From Paracoccaceae bacterium (lineage in GTDB: Bacteria; Pseudomonadota; Alphaproteobacteria; Rhodobacterales; Rhodobacteraceae): DNA of 44,633 nt. The notes beneath the pieces are model-generated. The model worked only from the letters and a program-made list of their open reading frames with translations. It was not told the DNA's origin and did not search any database. Of this stretch, positions 18,018 to 25,881 are shown piece by piece. The position numbers and the translations under genes were made by a program. Location of the stretch: NCBI GenBank assembly GCA_014762635.1, contig JABURR010000097.1, positions 1-44,633 on the forward strand. Direction: 5' to 3'. Each line of letters begins with the position of its first letter. Position 1 is the first letter of the stretch.

Positions 18018-18920
18018 TCAAGCCCAGACATTGTGCTCAGCCTGCTCAAGATACCGCGACAGGATATTCACCGATTTCCATCCTCCGGCCCGCATGATGG
18101 CGGCGGTGTCAAAGCCCGCACATAACAGATCCTGCGCCGCGCCAACTCGCAGCGAGTGCCCGCTAAAGCCGTCAATCTCGTCTGGATCCAGGCCAGCTTT
18201 CTTGGCGGATGTCTTGACCAGGCGCTTGACCGAAGTCGCACTCAGGCTGCGCTGCAGGGCCTTCCCCTGGTAGATCGGGCAGAACAGGTAGGAGATATGC
18301 GGCCCGCGCCAGTCCAGCCAGTCTCGAACGAGGCTGGCTGTTTTGCGTGAGGTGAAGGCAATACGGCCTTCGCCAAAGGGATCGGCCTTGCTCCGCCGGA
18401 TGATCACCCGCAGGGTACCATCGTCTCGCGCCTCCAGATCATCGCTGGTCAGCGCCACGAGCTCCGAGCGACGCGTGAGCAACTCGTATCCCAAGGACAG
18501 CATGGCGCGGTTCCGCAGCCCCCACGGCGTGGCCGGCTGAACAGCCAGAAACGCGTCGAGATAGGCGCGGGTCAGGCCTTTGGCCTGTTTCGGGCGACCG
18601 TGTTTGGCGCGACGAATACGACGGAAGGTGAGGTTGATCTCCTCGTCATATGTGGGGTCAGGCATCCGCAATAGTCGGTGGGTCTTGCGGATGGCGTAAA
18701 GACGCCGGCGCACGGTCGAGGGCGCCTTGCCTGGGGCCTGGTCTTCCAGGAACCGGCAGATCAACGGGACCGGAGCCGGAAATGGCTCCAATCCTTGCGC
18801 AAGGCACCAGGATTCAAAGATCTCGATATCGGCGAAGTAGGATTTCAGGGTGGATGGGGCATAGGCACCCTCGAGGCGCTTGAATTCAGATCTCCAATCG
18901 TGTTTCGATCCAATCAGCAT
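18018..18920 (-). CDS. Tyrosine recombinase / integrase
   Basis: 300 residues. An N-terminal SAM-like DNA-binding domain (about 15-105) is followed by the catalytic domain. Visible active-site residues are Arg150 (LLTRRSELVAL), Lys178 (RRSKADPFG), His255 and Arg258 (GHSLRVGAA), Trp281 in the His/Trp position (GGWKS) and the nucleophile Tyr290 (SRYLEQAEHNVW). All are present, so it should be active. It could integrate or resolve an element, or recombine this region. It is divergent from the XRE gene across a shared operator. No att core could be identified by eye. Confidence 0.9.
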   Translation of the reverse strand: MLIGSKHDWRSEFKRLEGAYAPSTLKSYFADIEIFESWCLAQGLEPFPAPVPLICRFLEDQAPGKAPSTVRRRLYAIRKTHRLLRMPDPTYDEEINLTFRRIRRAKHGRPKQAKGLTRAYLDAFLAVQPATPWGLRNRAMLSLGYELLTRRSELVALTSDDLEARDDGTLRVIIRRSKADPFGEGRIAFTSRKTASLVRDWLDWRGPHISYLFCPIYQGKALQRSLSATSVKRLVKTSAKKAGLDPDEIDGFSGHSLRVGAAQDLLCAGFDTAAIMRAGGWKSVNILSRYLEQAEHNVWA

Positions 18921-18934
18921 GCATAAAACTTACC

Positions 18935-18962
18935 AACTTGCTTAAAATACGCAAGTTATAAT
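18935..18962. promoter_or_regulatory. Operator palindrome and -10 between integrase and XRE regulator
   Basis: AACTTGC (18935-18941) and GCAAGTT (18951-18957) form an exact inverted repeat with a 9-bp AT-rich centre. TATAAT (18957-18962) overlaps the right arm, so a bound repressor would block the XRE promoter. The integrase start is only 15 bp to the left, so its promoter would be covered too. This is the expected arrangement for an autoregulating XRE protein that also controls the recombinase. Confidence 0.6.
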
Positions 18963-18973
18963 AATTGGCGCAA

Positions 18974-19222
18974 ATGATCACATCGGCTCAAATAAGGAGC
19001 GCTAGAACTGCTCTTGGCTGGTCCGCTTCTAAACTAGGTGAACAAGCAGGTCTCTCGCTTCGAACGGTTCAAACCGTAGAAACTGACGGTGGTGAGGCCA
19101 AAGTGCGAAAAAGCTCACTTCTAGCAATCAAGGCCACTCTCGAGTCCGCCGGCATCGAGTTCATCGGCGCGCCCGACGATGCGCCCGGCATCCGGATTCA
19201 CGGCAACGGCTCCAAAGCGTGA
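18974..19222 (+). CDS. XRE-family helix-turn-helix regulator
   Basis: 82 residues from ATG 18974. A TTG at 18965 is in frame, but it would lie at or before the transcription start given the -10 at 18957-18962, so ATG is preferred and the message may be nearly leaderless. The HTH covers about residues 4-60: QIRSARTALGWSASKLGEQA, then SLRTVQTVETDGG and LLAIKATLESAGIEFIGA. That ending is typical of small Cro/C1-type regulators in Rhodobacterales. It probably represses itself and the divergent integrase. Its stop overlaps the next gene by GTGA. Confidence 0.8.
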   Translation: MITSAQIRSARTALGWSASKLGEQAGLSLRTVQTVETDGGEAKVRKSSLLAIKATLESAGIEFIGAPDDAPGIRIHGNGSKA

Positions 19223-19611
19223 CCAAGCACCCAGACACCTCACAAAGCCACCGTGAATTTCTCCGGCGACACCGGTTTGCGCTTCTGGCGACAGGCCTGC
19301 TGGCCGCGATCATCGCCTGGGCGACGCTCACCCCGAACCCGCCGACGCCGGAGCTGAACAGACCCCTGTCGGACAAATTCTACCATGTGATGGGTTTTGC
19401 GGGTTTGGTCTTCCCAACGGCTCTGCTTTACGCGCGCAGTCTCATCTGGATCTTGCCCCTGGCTGTCCTCTTTGGTGTCGTGATCGAACTGGTACAGCCT
19501 TTCTTTGGGCGCGAGGCCGAAGCGGGGGATGTCCTGGCCGATCTGATAGGACTCGGCATGGGGACCGTCATAGGCCTCACCCTGCGCGCATGGCTGCGCC
19601 GACGCAGCTGA
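19219..19611 (+). CDS. VanZ-like small membrane protein
   Basis: 130 residues from GTG 19219, overlapping the XRE stop. About four membrane helices. The first (ALLATGLLAAIIAWATLTP) is followed by the VanZ-type DKFYHVMGFAGLVFP, then a pair of helices around VIELVQPFFGREAEAGDVLADLIG. The conserved H in YHVMGF and E/D in IELVQ and DVLAD are the residues that define VanZ-like proteins. Function in this setting is unknown; family members are linked to envelope stress and antibiotic tolerance. It converges on the HGG gene 24 bp away. Confidence 0.8.
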   Translation: MTKHPDTSQSHREFLRRHRFALLATGLLAAIIAWATLTPNPPTPELNRPLSDKFYHVMGFAGLVFPTALLYARSLIWILPLAVLFGVVIELVQPFFGREAEAGDVLADLIGLGMGTVIGLTLRAWLRRRS

Positions 19612-19635
19612 AGCGACACCACTCTGTGGCTGACC

Positions 19636-19903
19636 TTAGAATTTCTCAATCAGCTCTTTGCCATCCTTCAACAGCTCTCGAACGTGCTTCGGGAACTCCA
19701 GCAACTCCCGGGTATATGCCCCATGTTTGAGGGCGTTCTGATTGCCAATCGGCGCCCCCGATCCCTTGGCACCACCATGCATGCGACAGCGCGCCTTGCC
19801 CACGACGGCTGGCGCCCGGCAAGGCGTGCCCTTGCGGCTTTTTTGCGCCGCAGCGCGGGCTTGTCCGCATGGGCCCGGTATTGCGTGCATGCGAGCCGAC
19901 CAT
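19636..19903 (-). pseudogene. HGG-motif protein gene with a one-base frameshift
   Basis: From ATG 19903 the first frame reads VGSHARNTGPMRTSPRCGAK. The following sequence only makes sense one frame over: SRKGTPCRAPAVVGKARCRM, then HGGAKGSGAPIGNQNALKHG and a helical end to the stop at 19636-19638. The switch lies in a run of six A (near 19838-19845 on the + strand). Removing one A joins the two into the usual Cys-rich form. Genes of this type occur in prophage-like and mobile islands. The start directly abuts the stop of the upstream gene (TGAATG). It may be a true mutation, a sequencing error or a recoding site. Confidence 0.65.
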
Positions 19904-20512
19904 TCAACCTGGCCCTTTCTTGCGCGAGGCTCTGCTCTTCGGCGCGTCTTCGAAGGCCGGGACCTCGCGTTGATGCTCAAGCGCGGGATCGGCGTCGCTC
20001 TGCCGCGGGCCGCTGTGGCCGGCCTCGACAGTACCGACAATTGCCTGCCCGCCGGGCTGCACGTTGACGTGCTCCACGGTCACCTTTTGCTGGCCCTTGC
20101 CGCGATGTTTGTTCAGCGTCTCGAGCTGCTTCGTATAGAGCGTCATCAGCTTCTGCGCGTGCTTGAGCGCCATGTCGCGCCCTGCGTAGGTCTGGTTCGG
20201 CAGGGCTGCACGCCTCAGGCATTCCAGCGCCGCATCATGGGTGCCCACCATCTGTGCGGCCAGCATGCCCTCCGCCCCGTCGGCCGGCTCCAGGCTTTCG
20301 TAAAGCTCCAGGGCGCGCTGAATACGCGCCTGTTTCGTGCCCTCGCGGGCATCCTCGTGAACCCAGAGCAGATTGGCGATCTCGTCGATCTTCTGGGCCA
20401 GCAGGGCTTCGTCGGTGACCCCCAACATTTCCTGCGTCTCCGCGGCGGTCGGTATTTCCTGCACCGCCCAACCGCCCTTGGTGGTTTTCAATTTGAGATG
20501 GTTCTTCGCCAT
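19904..20512 (-). CDS. Conserved-looking hypothetical protein upstream of the HGG gene
   Basis: 202 residues. The body (residues 20-150) is mostly helical: ETQEMLGVTDEALLAQKIDE, then ALELYESLEPADGAEGMLAA, and MALKHAQKLMTLYTKQLETL. After about residue 150 it becomes Pro/Gly-rich and basic (PGGQAIVGTVEAGHSGP to SRASRKKGPG). I recognise no named family. Tight coupling to the HGG-motif gene, with TGA directly followed by ATG, suggests the pair works together, perhaps as a prophage or island module. A 351-codon frame on the opposite strand here is a composition shadow. Confidence 0.65.
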   Translation of the reverse strand: MAKNHLKLKTTKGGWAVQEIPTAAETQEMLGVTDEALLAQKIDEIANLLWVHEDAREGTKQARIQRALELYESLEPADGAEGMLAAQMVGTHDAALECLRRAALPNQTYAGRDMALKHAQKLMTLYTKQLETLNKHRGKGQQKVTVEHVNVQPGGQAIVGTVEAGHSGPRQSDADPALEHQREVPAFEDAPKSRASRKKGPG

Positions 20513-20669
20513 TCTACTCCGCCTCGAATGACTGGCTGGGGGGCAAGCATAGCACGATCAAGGCCAGGTTTTGAGACCCGGGGCCCATGGAAAACTTTAC
20601 TGTGCAAGGGATTGAATTGGAAAAAGCTTTTCGCCTCCCCCCCCACCTCCCGACTCGGAGGACCGATAA

Positions 20670-20820
20670 CGTGCAGCCTCGTGGCTGACATCGATGCCCG
20701 GTCATGGAGCAAATCTTCCACACTGCGGAGCGACAACGGAAAACGGACGTACATCATAACCGCCAGGCGAATTATCTTGCGGCTCGTTTTAAAGTAGCGA
20801 AATGGGTCAGATTTGGTCAT
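20670..20820 (-). pseudogene. IS6-type transposase 5' fragment
   Basis: ATG 20820 opens KSDPFRYFKTSRKIIRLAV and MYVRFPLSLRSVEDLLHDR, the N-terminal part of alphaproteobacterial IS6-family (IS26-like) transposases. After LLHDR the expected (G)IDVSHEA is found only after a one-base frame change, and similarity then ends. No DDE domain follows, so this is about 50 codons of a ~235-codon gene. The start matches that of the transposase at the right edge of the window (44,576), consistent with a related element. Confidence 0.75.
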
Positions 20821-21294
20821 ACATGGACGCTACAAACCCACCCTGCCTGCCTCAAGTCAGTTTCCTTTGACAATACCAAACGGAGGCGTGGACGGATGCG
20901 AACTTCTGAAGACTTCTTATCCGCCAGAAGAGGAGCATGGCTCGCTCGCGTCGTCGGAACGGAAGATGGGAATTCTTCGCCCAGTTGCAGCACCAAGCCG
21001 CGACTGCCTAAACTCAAACCGAAACCAAACCAGAGCCTCCGTTAGGAAAGCGCCTCAGCTCTCTGGAAAACCCTGACGACGGACACCTCTGATCTCTCTT
21101 CAAGTCGGTCGGACGTGCGTGCAGGTGTCGAGTGGCATCAAGCGGGTGGGTCTGGATTATTCCATTATATCAACACGGTGAATGGTGATTGCTCCGTCAT
21201 CTTGATCAAACGCCACATCACGTCCGGAAACGCTCACTTGCATCCGTTCAAACTTGAGCGATATACCTGCGGTAGTGTTTGAAGAGGTTGCAAG
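20821..21294. other. Gene-poor stretch between the IS6 remnant and the NusG-like gene
   Basis: About 470 bp. Short frames (such as 20813-21076, +) have no recognisable domain and irregular codon use, so I call none. The last 130 bp are less GC-rich and must hold the promoter of the NusG-like gene; GAAGAGG at 21283-21289 is its ribosome site. No clear -35/-10 pair, tRNA or repeat array is visible. Confidence 0.5.
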
Positions 21295-21807
21295 ATGACA
21301 TTCCACGACCATGGTACAACTTGGTTTCTGGCGCAGCTCAAGCCGAACTGCGCCAAGATCGCGGATAAGAACCTCGCGCGCCAGGGCTTCAAGACCTTCC
21401 TGCCGATGGAAGAGGAAACGCGCCAGCGCAACGGCAAGTTCTTTACCGCCATGCGACCACTCTTCCCGGGCTATATCTTCGTGGCCTTCGATGTGGCTCA
21501 TGGGTTCTGGCGCACCGTCAACTCGACTTATGGCATCACGAGACTGGTGAGCTTCGGCAAAGACCCGACGGCCGTGCCGTTGGATCTGATCTCACAGCTC
21601 ATGCGGCGCTGCGACGCGCATGGCAAGTTGCTGCCGCCGAAGCTTCTCAAACCCGGCGATCAGGTGACCCTGACCAAAGGGCCCTTTGCCAACTTCGTGG
21701 CTGAGGTGGAAAACATCGCGCCAGACCGGCGCGTCTGGGTCTTGATGGAGGTCATGGGGGGGCAGACCCGCGTAGCGGTCGGCGCGGACCATCTGCGGAC
21801 CATTTGA
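21295..21807 (+). CDS. NusG/RfaH-family specialised antiterminator
   Basis: 170 residues. The NGN domain (about 8-105) has WFLAQLKPNCAKIADKNLAR, TFLPMEEETRQRNGKF and RPLFPGYIFVAFD. A KOW domain follows (about 118-170, with GDQVTLTKGPFANF). It has the layout of NusG paralogues encoded at the head of polysaccharide operons, where they keep polymerase going through long operons. The genes once behind it are destroyed: an 11-residue epimerase start lies 43 bp downstream. It may now act in trans on the other glycan operons of this region. Confidence 0.88.
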   Translation: MTFHDHGTTWFLAQLKPNCAKIADKNLARQGFKTFLPMEEETRQRNGKFFTAMRPLFPGYIFVAFDVAHGFWRTVNSTYGITRLVSFGKDPTAVPLDLISQLMRRCDAHGKLLPPKLLKPGDQVTLTKGPFANFVAEVENIAPDRRVWVLMEVMGGQTRVAVGADHLRTI

Positions 21808-21849
21808 AACCAGCGGCAGGCTCAAACACGTATGTGAAGGGCGGAATCC

Positions 21850-21924
21850 ATGGAACATGTCCTGGTCACAGGCGGCACGGGTGCCTGGCGCTGGAAACCC
21901 CACCGAGGAGGCTTTGAGCAATGA
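21850..21924 (+). pseudogene. Stub of a nucleotide-sugar epimerase start
   Basis: ATG 21850, with GAAGGG 10-15 bp upstream, begins MEHVLVTGGTG, the Rossmann start of NAD-dependent epimerases. It then departs from the family at once (AWRWKPHRGGFEQ, stop at 21922-21924). The placement 43 bp behind the NusG-like gene suggests it was the second gene of a lost polysaccharide operon. Confidence 0.5.
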
Positions 21925-22005
21925 GTTGCTGCAGGAGACCGGCCTGAAGCTTGCTGGAAAACCCATCTTGCACGCCGTGATTTTTGTGCGTGTGTTAGCA
22001 AGAGG
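21890..22005 (+). pseudogene. Nudix-box gene fragment
   Basis: In the frame one base from the epimerase stub, NPTEEALSNELLQETGLKLA is followed by GKPILHAVIFVRVLARGT. This resembles the Nudix box (E-x7-REL-x-EETG) and the next strand of a Nudix hydrolase, with Asn-Glu in place of the usual Arg-Glu. It has neither start nor end and is cut at about 22005, where IS3 sequence begins. It is a piece joined by deletion, not a gene. Confidence 0.45.
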
Positions 22006-22012
22006 GACCAAA

Positions 22013-22172
22013 TCGGGGTGTTGTATCCGATCGCGCTGTGGGGTCTGCCCTCGTTGTAGCGCCTACCATAATCCTTCGCGAGCATCCGCAAGGCTCATAA
22101 ACCAATGCTCGTTCAGCCACTCCGCCCTCAGCTTGCTGTTGGGGCTTCAATATATCCATTGTGCGCAGGCTC
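22013..22172 (-). pseudogene. IS3-family transposase (OrfB) C-terminal fragment
   Basis: Read on the minus strand across two frame changes: HNGYIEAP, then NSKLRAEWLNEHWFMSLADA, then DYGRRYNEGRPHSAIGYNTP. This is the end of the DDE domain (catalytic Glu in YIEA) and the RPHSAxGYxTP tail of IS3 OrfB proteins. Frameshifts and missing 5' sequence show it is dead. It differs from the element at 33,847-35,077 (AEWLNEHWF versus QECLNASWF), so it comes from another IS. Confidence 0.75.
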
Positions 22173-22188
22173 AATCACGCCTCGCAAA

Positions 22189-22545
22189 TCAGTCATTCGC
22201 AGGTCTCGGCAATAGATCCAAAAGCTTGCAAAGGGCGTCCAGTCCGGGCCGTTTGAGCAGAAAGTCCGGGTCCTCTGAGAGCAATGTATCCAATTCACTG
22301 GCATGATTTCCAAGATCGATAAATCCCAGAATGGCCGCGCTGCCTGCTAGGCGATGAACCCGTTCGCTAATCAATTCGATGTCTGCCGTCTCTAGCGGCT
22401 TCGAAAGTGCATTCAGAATTTCGCGGCGGTCGGTTTCACAGCGTTCCGCGAACCTGATAGCCAGCGGAGCCAACCGATTCCCAAGTTCTGATTGTGCTTT
22501 GTCGCTCACGTGAGCCCGATCTGTACCTTGCCTTTGCACGACCAT
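22189..22545 (-). CDS. Hpt-domain phosphotransfer protein
   Basis: 118 residues from ATG 22545; a TTG at 22563 and a GTG at 22509 are other possible starts. The C-terminal four-helix Hpt domain has ISERVHRLAGSAAILGFIDL with phospho-accepting His64 in VHRLAGSA. No kinase or receiver domain is attached. A free Hpt links hybrid kinases or receivers in a phosphorelay. It is divergent from 22612 and about 700 bp from the receiver gene at 23234, so it likely serves the receivers and kinases of this block, although none of the kinases here is a hybrid. Confidence 0.8.
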   Translation of the reverse strand: MVVQRQGTDRAHVSDKAQSELGNRLAPLAIRFAERCETDRREILNALSKPLETADIELISERVHRLAGSAAILGFIDLGNHASELDTLLSEDPDFLLKRPGLDALCKLLDLLPRPAND

Positions 22546-22611
22546 ACACGTCGACAGGTCCAACGCGCAATTGTATAGTTTGATCAGGAGCGGCGAGAGG
22601 GTTCTGTTGAG

Positions 22612-22860
22612 ATGAATGGCAAGGATGATCTTCCCCCGCGCGGAGAGCTGTTTTCGGGCCGGTACAACCGGCGCGCTGATGAAATTGCGTTCGGTCGCGA
22701 TCCGACGGGCGTGCCTCCAGGTGGGCGACTCGACCGGTTGATGGATCTGTTACTTTTGCCTGTTGTTATGTGGCAGATGCTATCTGAGGCAGTCGGGGGC
22801 TGGAAGCCCTCGAAAGGGGCCAAGGAAGACATATCCAGAAACGATGATGCCTCTCAATGA
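22612..22860 (+). CDS. Hypothetical 82-residue protein
   Basis: ATG 22612 opens a frame with a charged N-terminus (NGKDDLPPRGELFSGRYNRR), a GRDPTGVPPGGRLDRL segment, and one hydrophobic stretch (LMDLLLLPVVMWQML, about residues 43-57) that could be a membrane anchor or amphipathic helix. I recognise no family. Codon use is like its neighbours and it lies divergent from the Hpt gene, so it is plausibly real. Confidence 0.4.
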   Translation: MNGKDDLPPRGELFSGRYNRRADEIAFGRDPTGVPPGGRLDRLMDLLLLPVVMWQMLSEAVGGWKPSKGAKEDISRNDDASQ

Positions 22861-23233
22861 TTGAGGCACCGGCTTTCAGGGAGCTCTCTCGAAAAGGAAT
22901 TTTTGCGGGTTGTGGGCAGGACGGCAGGCGTCGTTCGTGGCGACGCCTACAGGAGTGGCGCCCCGTGCCTCGAAATCCAGGACAAACATATTCTCGCGAA
23001 GACGTGACGGGTTGATTTTGGCGCGGGCGCTCGCGTGCTGAGGCGTCCGCCGTTCGTCCTTGGGTGCCTGAAAAATCGTAGATTGCCGGATCTTTTTGTA
23101 AACTTCCCTCAAGTCGGCTGGCGCAACGGCATGTTTTGCTTCGATTGTCTTCTGGATTGCCAATGGCCTGAAAAAGCCTAAGGTTGTCATGAGAAAGTGC
23201 TGTGTTACTTGACGCATTATTTGATGGTGGAAA
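22861..23233. other. 373-bp gap before the second receiver gene
   Basis: No + strand gene is supported. Minus-strand frames that cover it (22766-23377 and 22876-23496) run antisense through the receiver gene and look like shadows. The last 50 bp (CTTGACGCATTATTTGATGG) are AT-rich, and the GGTGGAAA before ATG 23234 gives a ribosome site. The promoter of the receiver/glycan cassette should be in this gap. Confidence 0.4.
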
Positions 23234-23608
23234 ATGTCTGAGCGCCCGTTGATCCTTGTTTGCGACGACGACCAGCTCCTTTTGGAATTGATGGAGTTTC
23301 GCCTCCGAGCCAAGGAGTTCGGCGTGGTGCTGGCTGAAGACGGGCGCAAGGCACTCGATTTGGTGTCCGCTAGGCACCCGGACTTGATCGTGCTCGATGC
23401 AATGATGCCTGGCATGGATGGCTTGGAAGTCCTGCTACGGTTGAAGCAGGCTGAAGCGACTCGTGATATCCCTGTCATAATGCTTACTGCTCGCAAGTCT
23501 GAATCCGATATCGTGAAGGCACTCGAAGCCGGGGCTGCCGACTACATCATCAAGCCTTTCATGCCTGACGAATTGGTGGTCAGGATACAAAAGGCCCTCT
23601 CGGGATAA
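23234..23608 (+). CDS. Single-domain response regulator (CheY-like)
   Basis: 124 residues, receiver only: CDDD at 10-13, phospho-acceptor Asp55 in IVLDAMMPG, switch Thr in VIMLTARK and Lys in YIIKPFMP. It has no output domain, so it must act by protein contact or as a relay step. It lies four bases before the TPR/beta-barrel gene, clearly in the same operon. It may control the HEAT protein or the glycosyltransferase directly after phosphorylation by the kinase at 28071 or 30302, or through the Hpt protein. Confidence 0.88.
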   Translation: MSERPLILVCDDDQLLLELMEFRLRAKEFGVVLAEDGRKALDLVSARHPDLIVLDAMMPGMDGLEVLLRLKQAEATRDIPVIMLTARKSESDIVKALEAGAADYIIKPFMPDELVVRIQKALSG

Positions 23609-23612
23609 CATC

Positions 23613-24818
23613 ATGTTTGGCCGAGGCCATTGGTTCTGGTTGGCTCTTCTTGTGTTCGTTGACGCCACCAGTGGAGCATGGGCCCAGCCAGAGAATACGG
23701 CGGGTGACCCATATTCACGAGCCGTTGAACTGCGTCTTGCAGGAAATTTTCAAGAAGCGCTCGACATCCTGCAGAATGCTCTGAGCGTGGATCCAAGAAA
23801 CAGCGACCTGTGGGTGCAATCAGGGTTTTGTCATTTGGCATTGGGCGATGAGACTGCCGCCGAAGATGCCTTTTCGAGGGCTTTGAGCTTGAGCCCCGAC
23901 TACGTCGACGCGTCATTCGGGCTGGCAATCATCGCTTATCGGCGCGGACGCCACGAAGTCGCGCTGCCGCTTCTCGAGGAGGTGGTTCGAGAGCAGCCTC
24001 GGAACCTCGAGGCCATTGAACTGCTTCGAGCCATTGAGAGGCGGCCAGATCGAGGCGGGGAGGGGCGGTACGAGGAGGCCCGCAACTCTGGCAGCCGCGC
24101 GCCCGATACGCAGAGCGGCGTCGCTTCCAAGCCAATCAGGATTGATCTTTGGTCTGAATATAGCTGGAGCCATGGACCACGCAAAGAATGGGTGAATGGC
24201 GGGGTGGCCCTTTCTGGAGATTTGACCAGTAAGTTTTTCGGAAGTGTTGGTCTGGACCGTCACGTTCGAGGCGCCGCCTCGGGGACCAAGCTTTTCGTAC
24301 GCGGGCAGGCCAAGATTGGAGAGCATGCTGTTTCATCGCTCGAGTTGGCGGCCTCCAAAGATGCGGCCTACCTGCCGGTGGCTGAGACCAGGCTTGATTT
24401 TACGGTTCGCCCGCAGTCCTCTGGTGAAGGGCTTCACCTTGCGGAATGGAGCGCCGGGGTGAGTGTGGCTGATTATTCGGACCAGAGAATTCGCAGCGGG
24501 AGAGTCGGCCTGTCGATTGATTTCCCTATTGGTGGCCTGGGCTTCGATCTTGGCACCTCCTTTCATGATAATCTCGATCTGTCCGTTGTTGGTGCATCGC
24601 TTACAATCCGATCCCAGACCACAAAAAGAACACAAATATTCATCAAATTGACTGAAGCTCCCGAAATCTCGCTTGATCAGGCGCTCGATGTCCGGGGTGT
24701 TTCTTTTGGAATTTCGTATGTGTCTGCAGCGGAGAAGACGTTCAAATTGAATATCGGTGAAGAACGGCGTGGGAACGATCGCCGTTCATTCGTGAGTTTC
24801 GGGGTTGTGGTGTTCTGA
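23613..24818 (+). CDS. TPR plus outer-membrane beta-barrel protein (YaiO-like)
   Basis: 401 residues. A signal peptide (1-24, cleaved near AWAQ) leads into about three TPR units (residues 33-140: YSRAVELRLAGNFQEALDIL, then NSDLWVQSGFCHLALGDETA and VDASFGLAIIAYRRGRHEVA). After a short charged linker the rest (about 170-401) is an alternating-residue beta-barrel, ending RSFVSFGVVVF with a terminal Phe as in many outer-membrane proteins. A TPR-barrel pair is the plan of PgaA-, BcsC- and NfrA-type exporters, although this barrel is closer to the YaiO style. It probably exports or receives the glycan made by the downstream GT2. The next gene overlaps its stop (TGATG). Confidence 0.78.
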   Translation: MFGRGHWFWLALLVFVDATSGAWAQPENTAGDPYSRAVELRLAGNFQEALDILQNALSVDPRNSDLWVQSGFCHLALGDETAAEDAFSRALSLSPDYVDASFGLAIIAYRRGRHEVALPLLEEVVREQPRNLEAIELLRAIERRPDRGGEGRYEEARNSGSRAPDTQSGVASKPIRIDLWSEYSWSHGPRKEWVNGGVALSGDLTSKFFGSVGLDRHVRGAASGTKLFVRGQAKIGEHAVSSLELAASKDAAYLPVAETRLDFTVRPQSSGEGLHLAEWSAGVSVADYSDQRIRSGRVGLSIDFPIGGLGFDLGTSFHDNLDLSVVGASLTIRSQTTKRTQIFIKLTEAPEISLDQALDVRGVSFGISYVSAAEKTFKLNIGEERRGNDRRSFVSFGVVVF

Positions 24819-25861
24819 TGACTGGGGTCGCTCTGCTTTGGGCCGTATCGGTTGCGCTGTCGGCAATATCGATCATGGTCATGTGTGGCTTGATCGTCGT
24901 CAGGGTTGTCTCGTTAAAGAGCACCGAGACCGCTCTATCCGAGGAGAGGGCACTGGCCGCACGTCTGATCAAGTTCACTGGAGTGGGTGACGAGGAGGCA
25001 ATGCTTTCCATCCTGAAGGCGTCGCAACCGAAGACGGTAATCAAAGTGGCCTTCGATTTCATGCAAATGGTGCGAGGGGAAGAGGCGGAAAAGGTTCGTG
25101 CTGTCCTCCAACGATCAGGATTGCCTGACTACATTCGTCGACAGCTCCGCAGCTCCAGAGTTTCAATGCGTGTGCATGCAGCAGAATTGCTCCAACTTTT
25201 TCCGGCCCCCTCCACAAGGACGGCGTTGTTGCGAGCGTTGCGGGACGCACACCCGGAGGTTCGCCTCGCAGCCGCCATCGGGCTGTTGAAGTTGGGATAC
25301 CAGGATCGTCTCCGGGATCTCCTTGAGCTCGTGGGGCCCACGGCACAGCATTCTGCCCGGGTCTTTGAAATGTTCAACAATGCCCCCCCCCAAGCCTACT
25401 CAGAATTGCTGAAGATCGCGGCGGATCCCCGAATGGACGATTTTGTGCGTTCAGAAGCTATCCGGGCGATGGCCACAAAAGGCGATCTTTCGTTTCTTGC
25501 CGCCTTGAAGAAGCTGTCGACAGACGCAAGCCCTGTGGTCGCGGCTGCGGCAGTCGAGGCTCTTGGGCGACTAGGGCACCCGACGGGTGTTTCGGATATA
25601 CGACGCGCGTTGGAGAGCGATATTTGGGAGCTGCGCGCTGCGGCGGCTGAGGCCATGGGAAGAGGCGGATTTTACATGTTTGCCCATGAACTGGGTAGTC
25701 TCCTTCACGATCCGGAATGGGTCGTGCAATACGCGGCAGCCAAAGCACTTGCACGGCTAGGGGCCGAAGGCCAAAAACAGCTTGAGATCGCGACTACCTC
25801 GGGGCCTGTAGCCGATCGCCAGAAGGTCGAGCTCATGCTCAAGGAAGCCCGGGCCAACTAG
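24818..25861 (+). CDS. HEAT-repeat protein with an N-terminal membrane anchor
   Basis: 347 residues. One membrane helix (about 5-30, VALLWAVSVALSAISIMVMC) is followed by RVVSLKSTE. The positive charges after the helix predict that the rest is cytoplasmic. From about residue 95 to 340 it consists of HEAT-like helical pairs (HPEVRLAAAIGLLKLGYQD, ASPVVAAAAVEALGRLGH, DIWELRAAAAEAMGRGG and EWVVQYAAAKALARLGAEG). These form a curved protein-binding surface. Between an outer-membrane exporter and a processive GT2, it is likely a scaffold or regulator of the synthase and could be the docking site for phosphorylated receivers. No enzyme motif is visible. Confidence 0.8.
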   Translation: MTGVALLWAVSVALSAISIMVMCGLIVVRVVSLKSTETALSEERALAARLIKFTGVGDEEAMLSILKASQPKTVIKVAFDFMQMVRGEEAEKVRAVLQRSGLPDYIRRQLRSSRVSMRVHAAELLQLFPAPSTRTALLRALRDAHPEVRLAAAIGLLKLGYQDRLRDLLELVGPTAQHSARVFEMFNNAPPQAYSELLKIAADPRMDDFVRSEAIRAMATKGDLSFLAALKKLSTDASPVVAAAAVEALGRLGHPTGVSDIRRALESDIWELRAAAAEAMGRGGFYMFAHELGSLLHDPEWVVQYAAAKALARLGAEGQKQLEIATTSGPVADRQKVELMLKEARAN

Positions 25862-25881
25862 CCCGACAGTTTGGAGATGAG

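Noticed and set aside
19742-20797. 351-codon plus-strand open frame
   Set aside because: Antisense to the coupled pair at 19636-20512. Composition is rich in Arg/Leu/His with no domain, and it crosses the IS6 remnant.
22876-23496. 206-codon minus-strand frame before and through the receiver gene
   Set aside because: It runs antisense through the clear receiver at 23234. No start signal or domain in the non-overlapping part.
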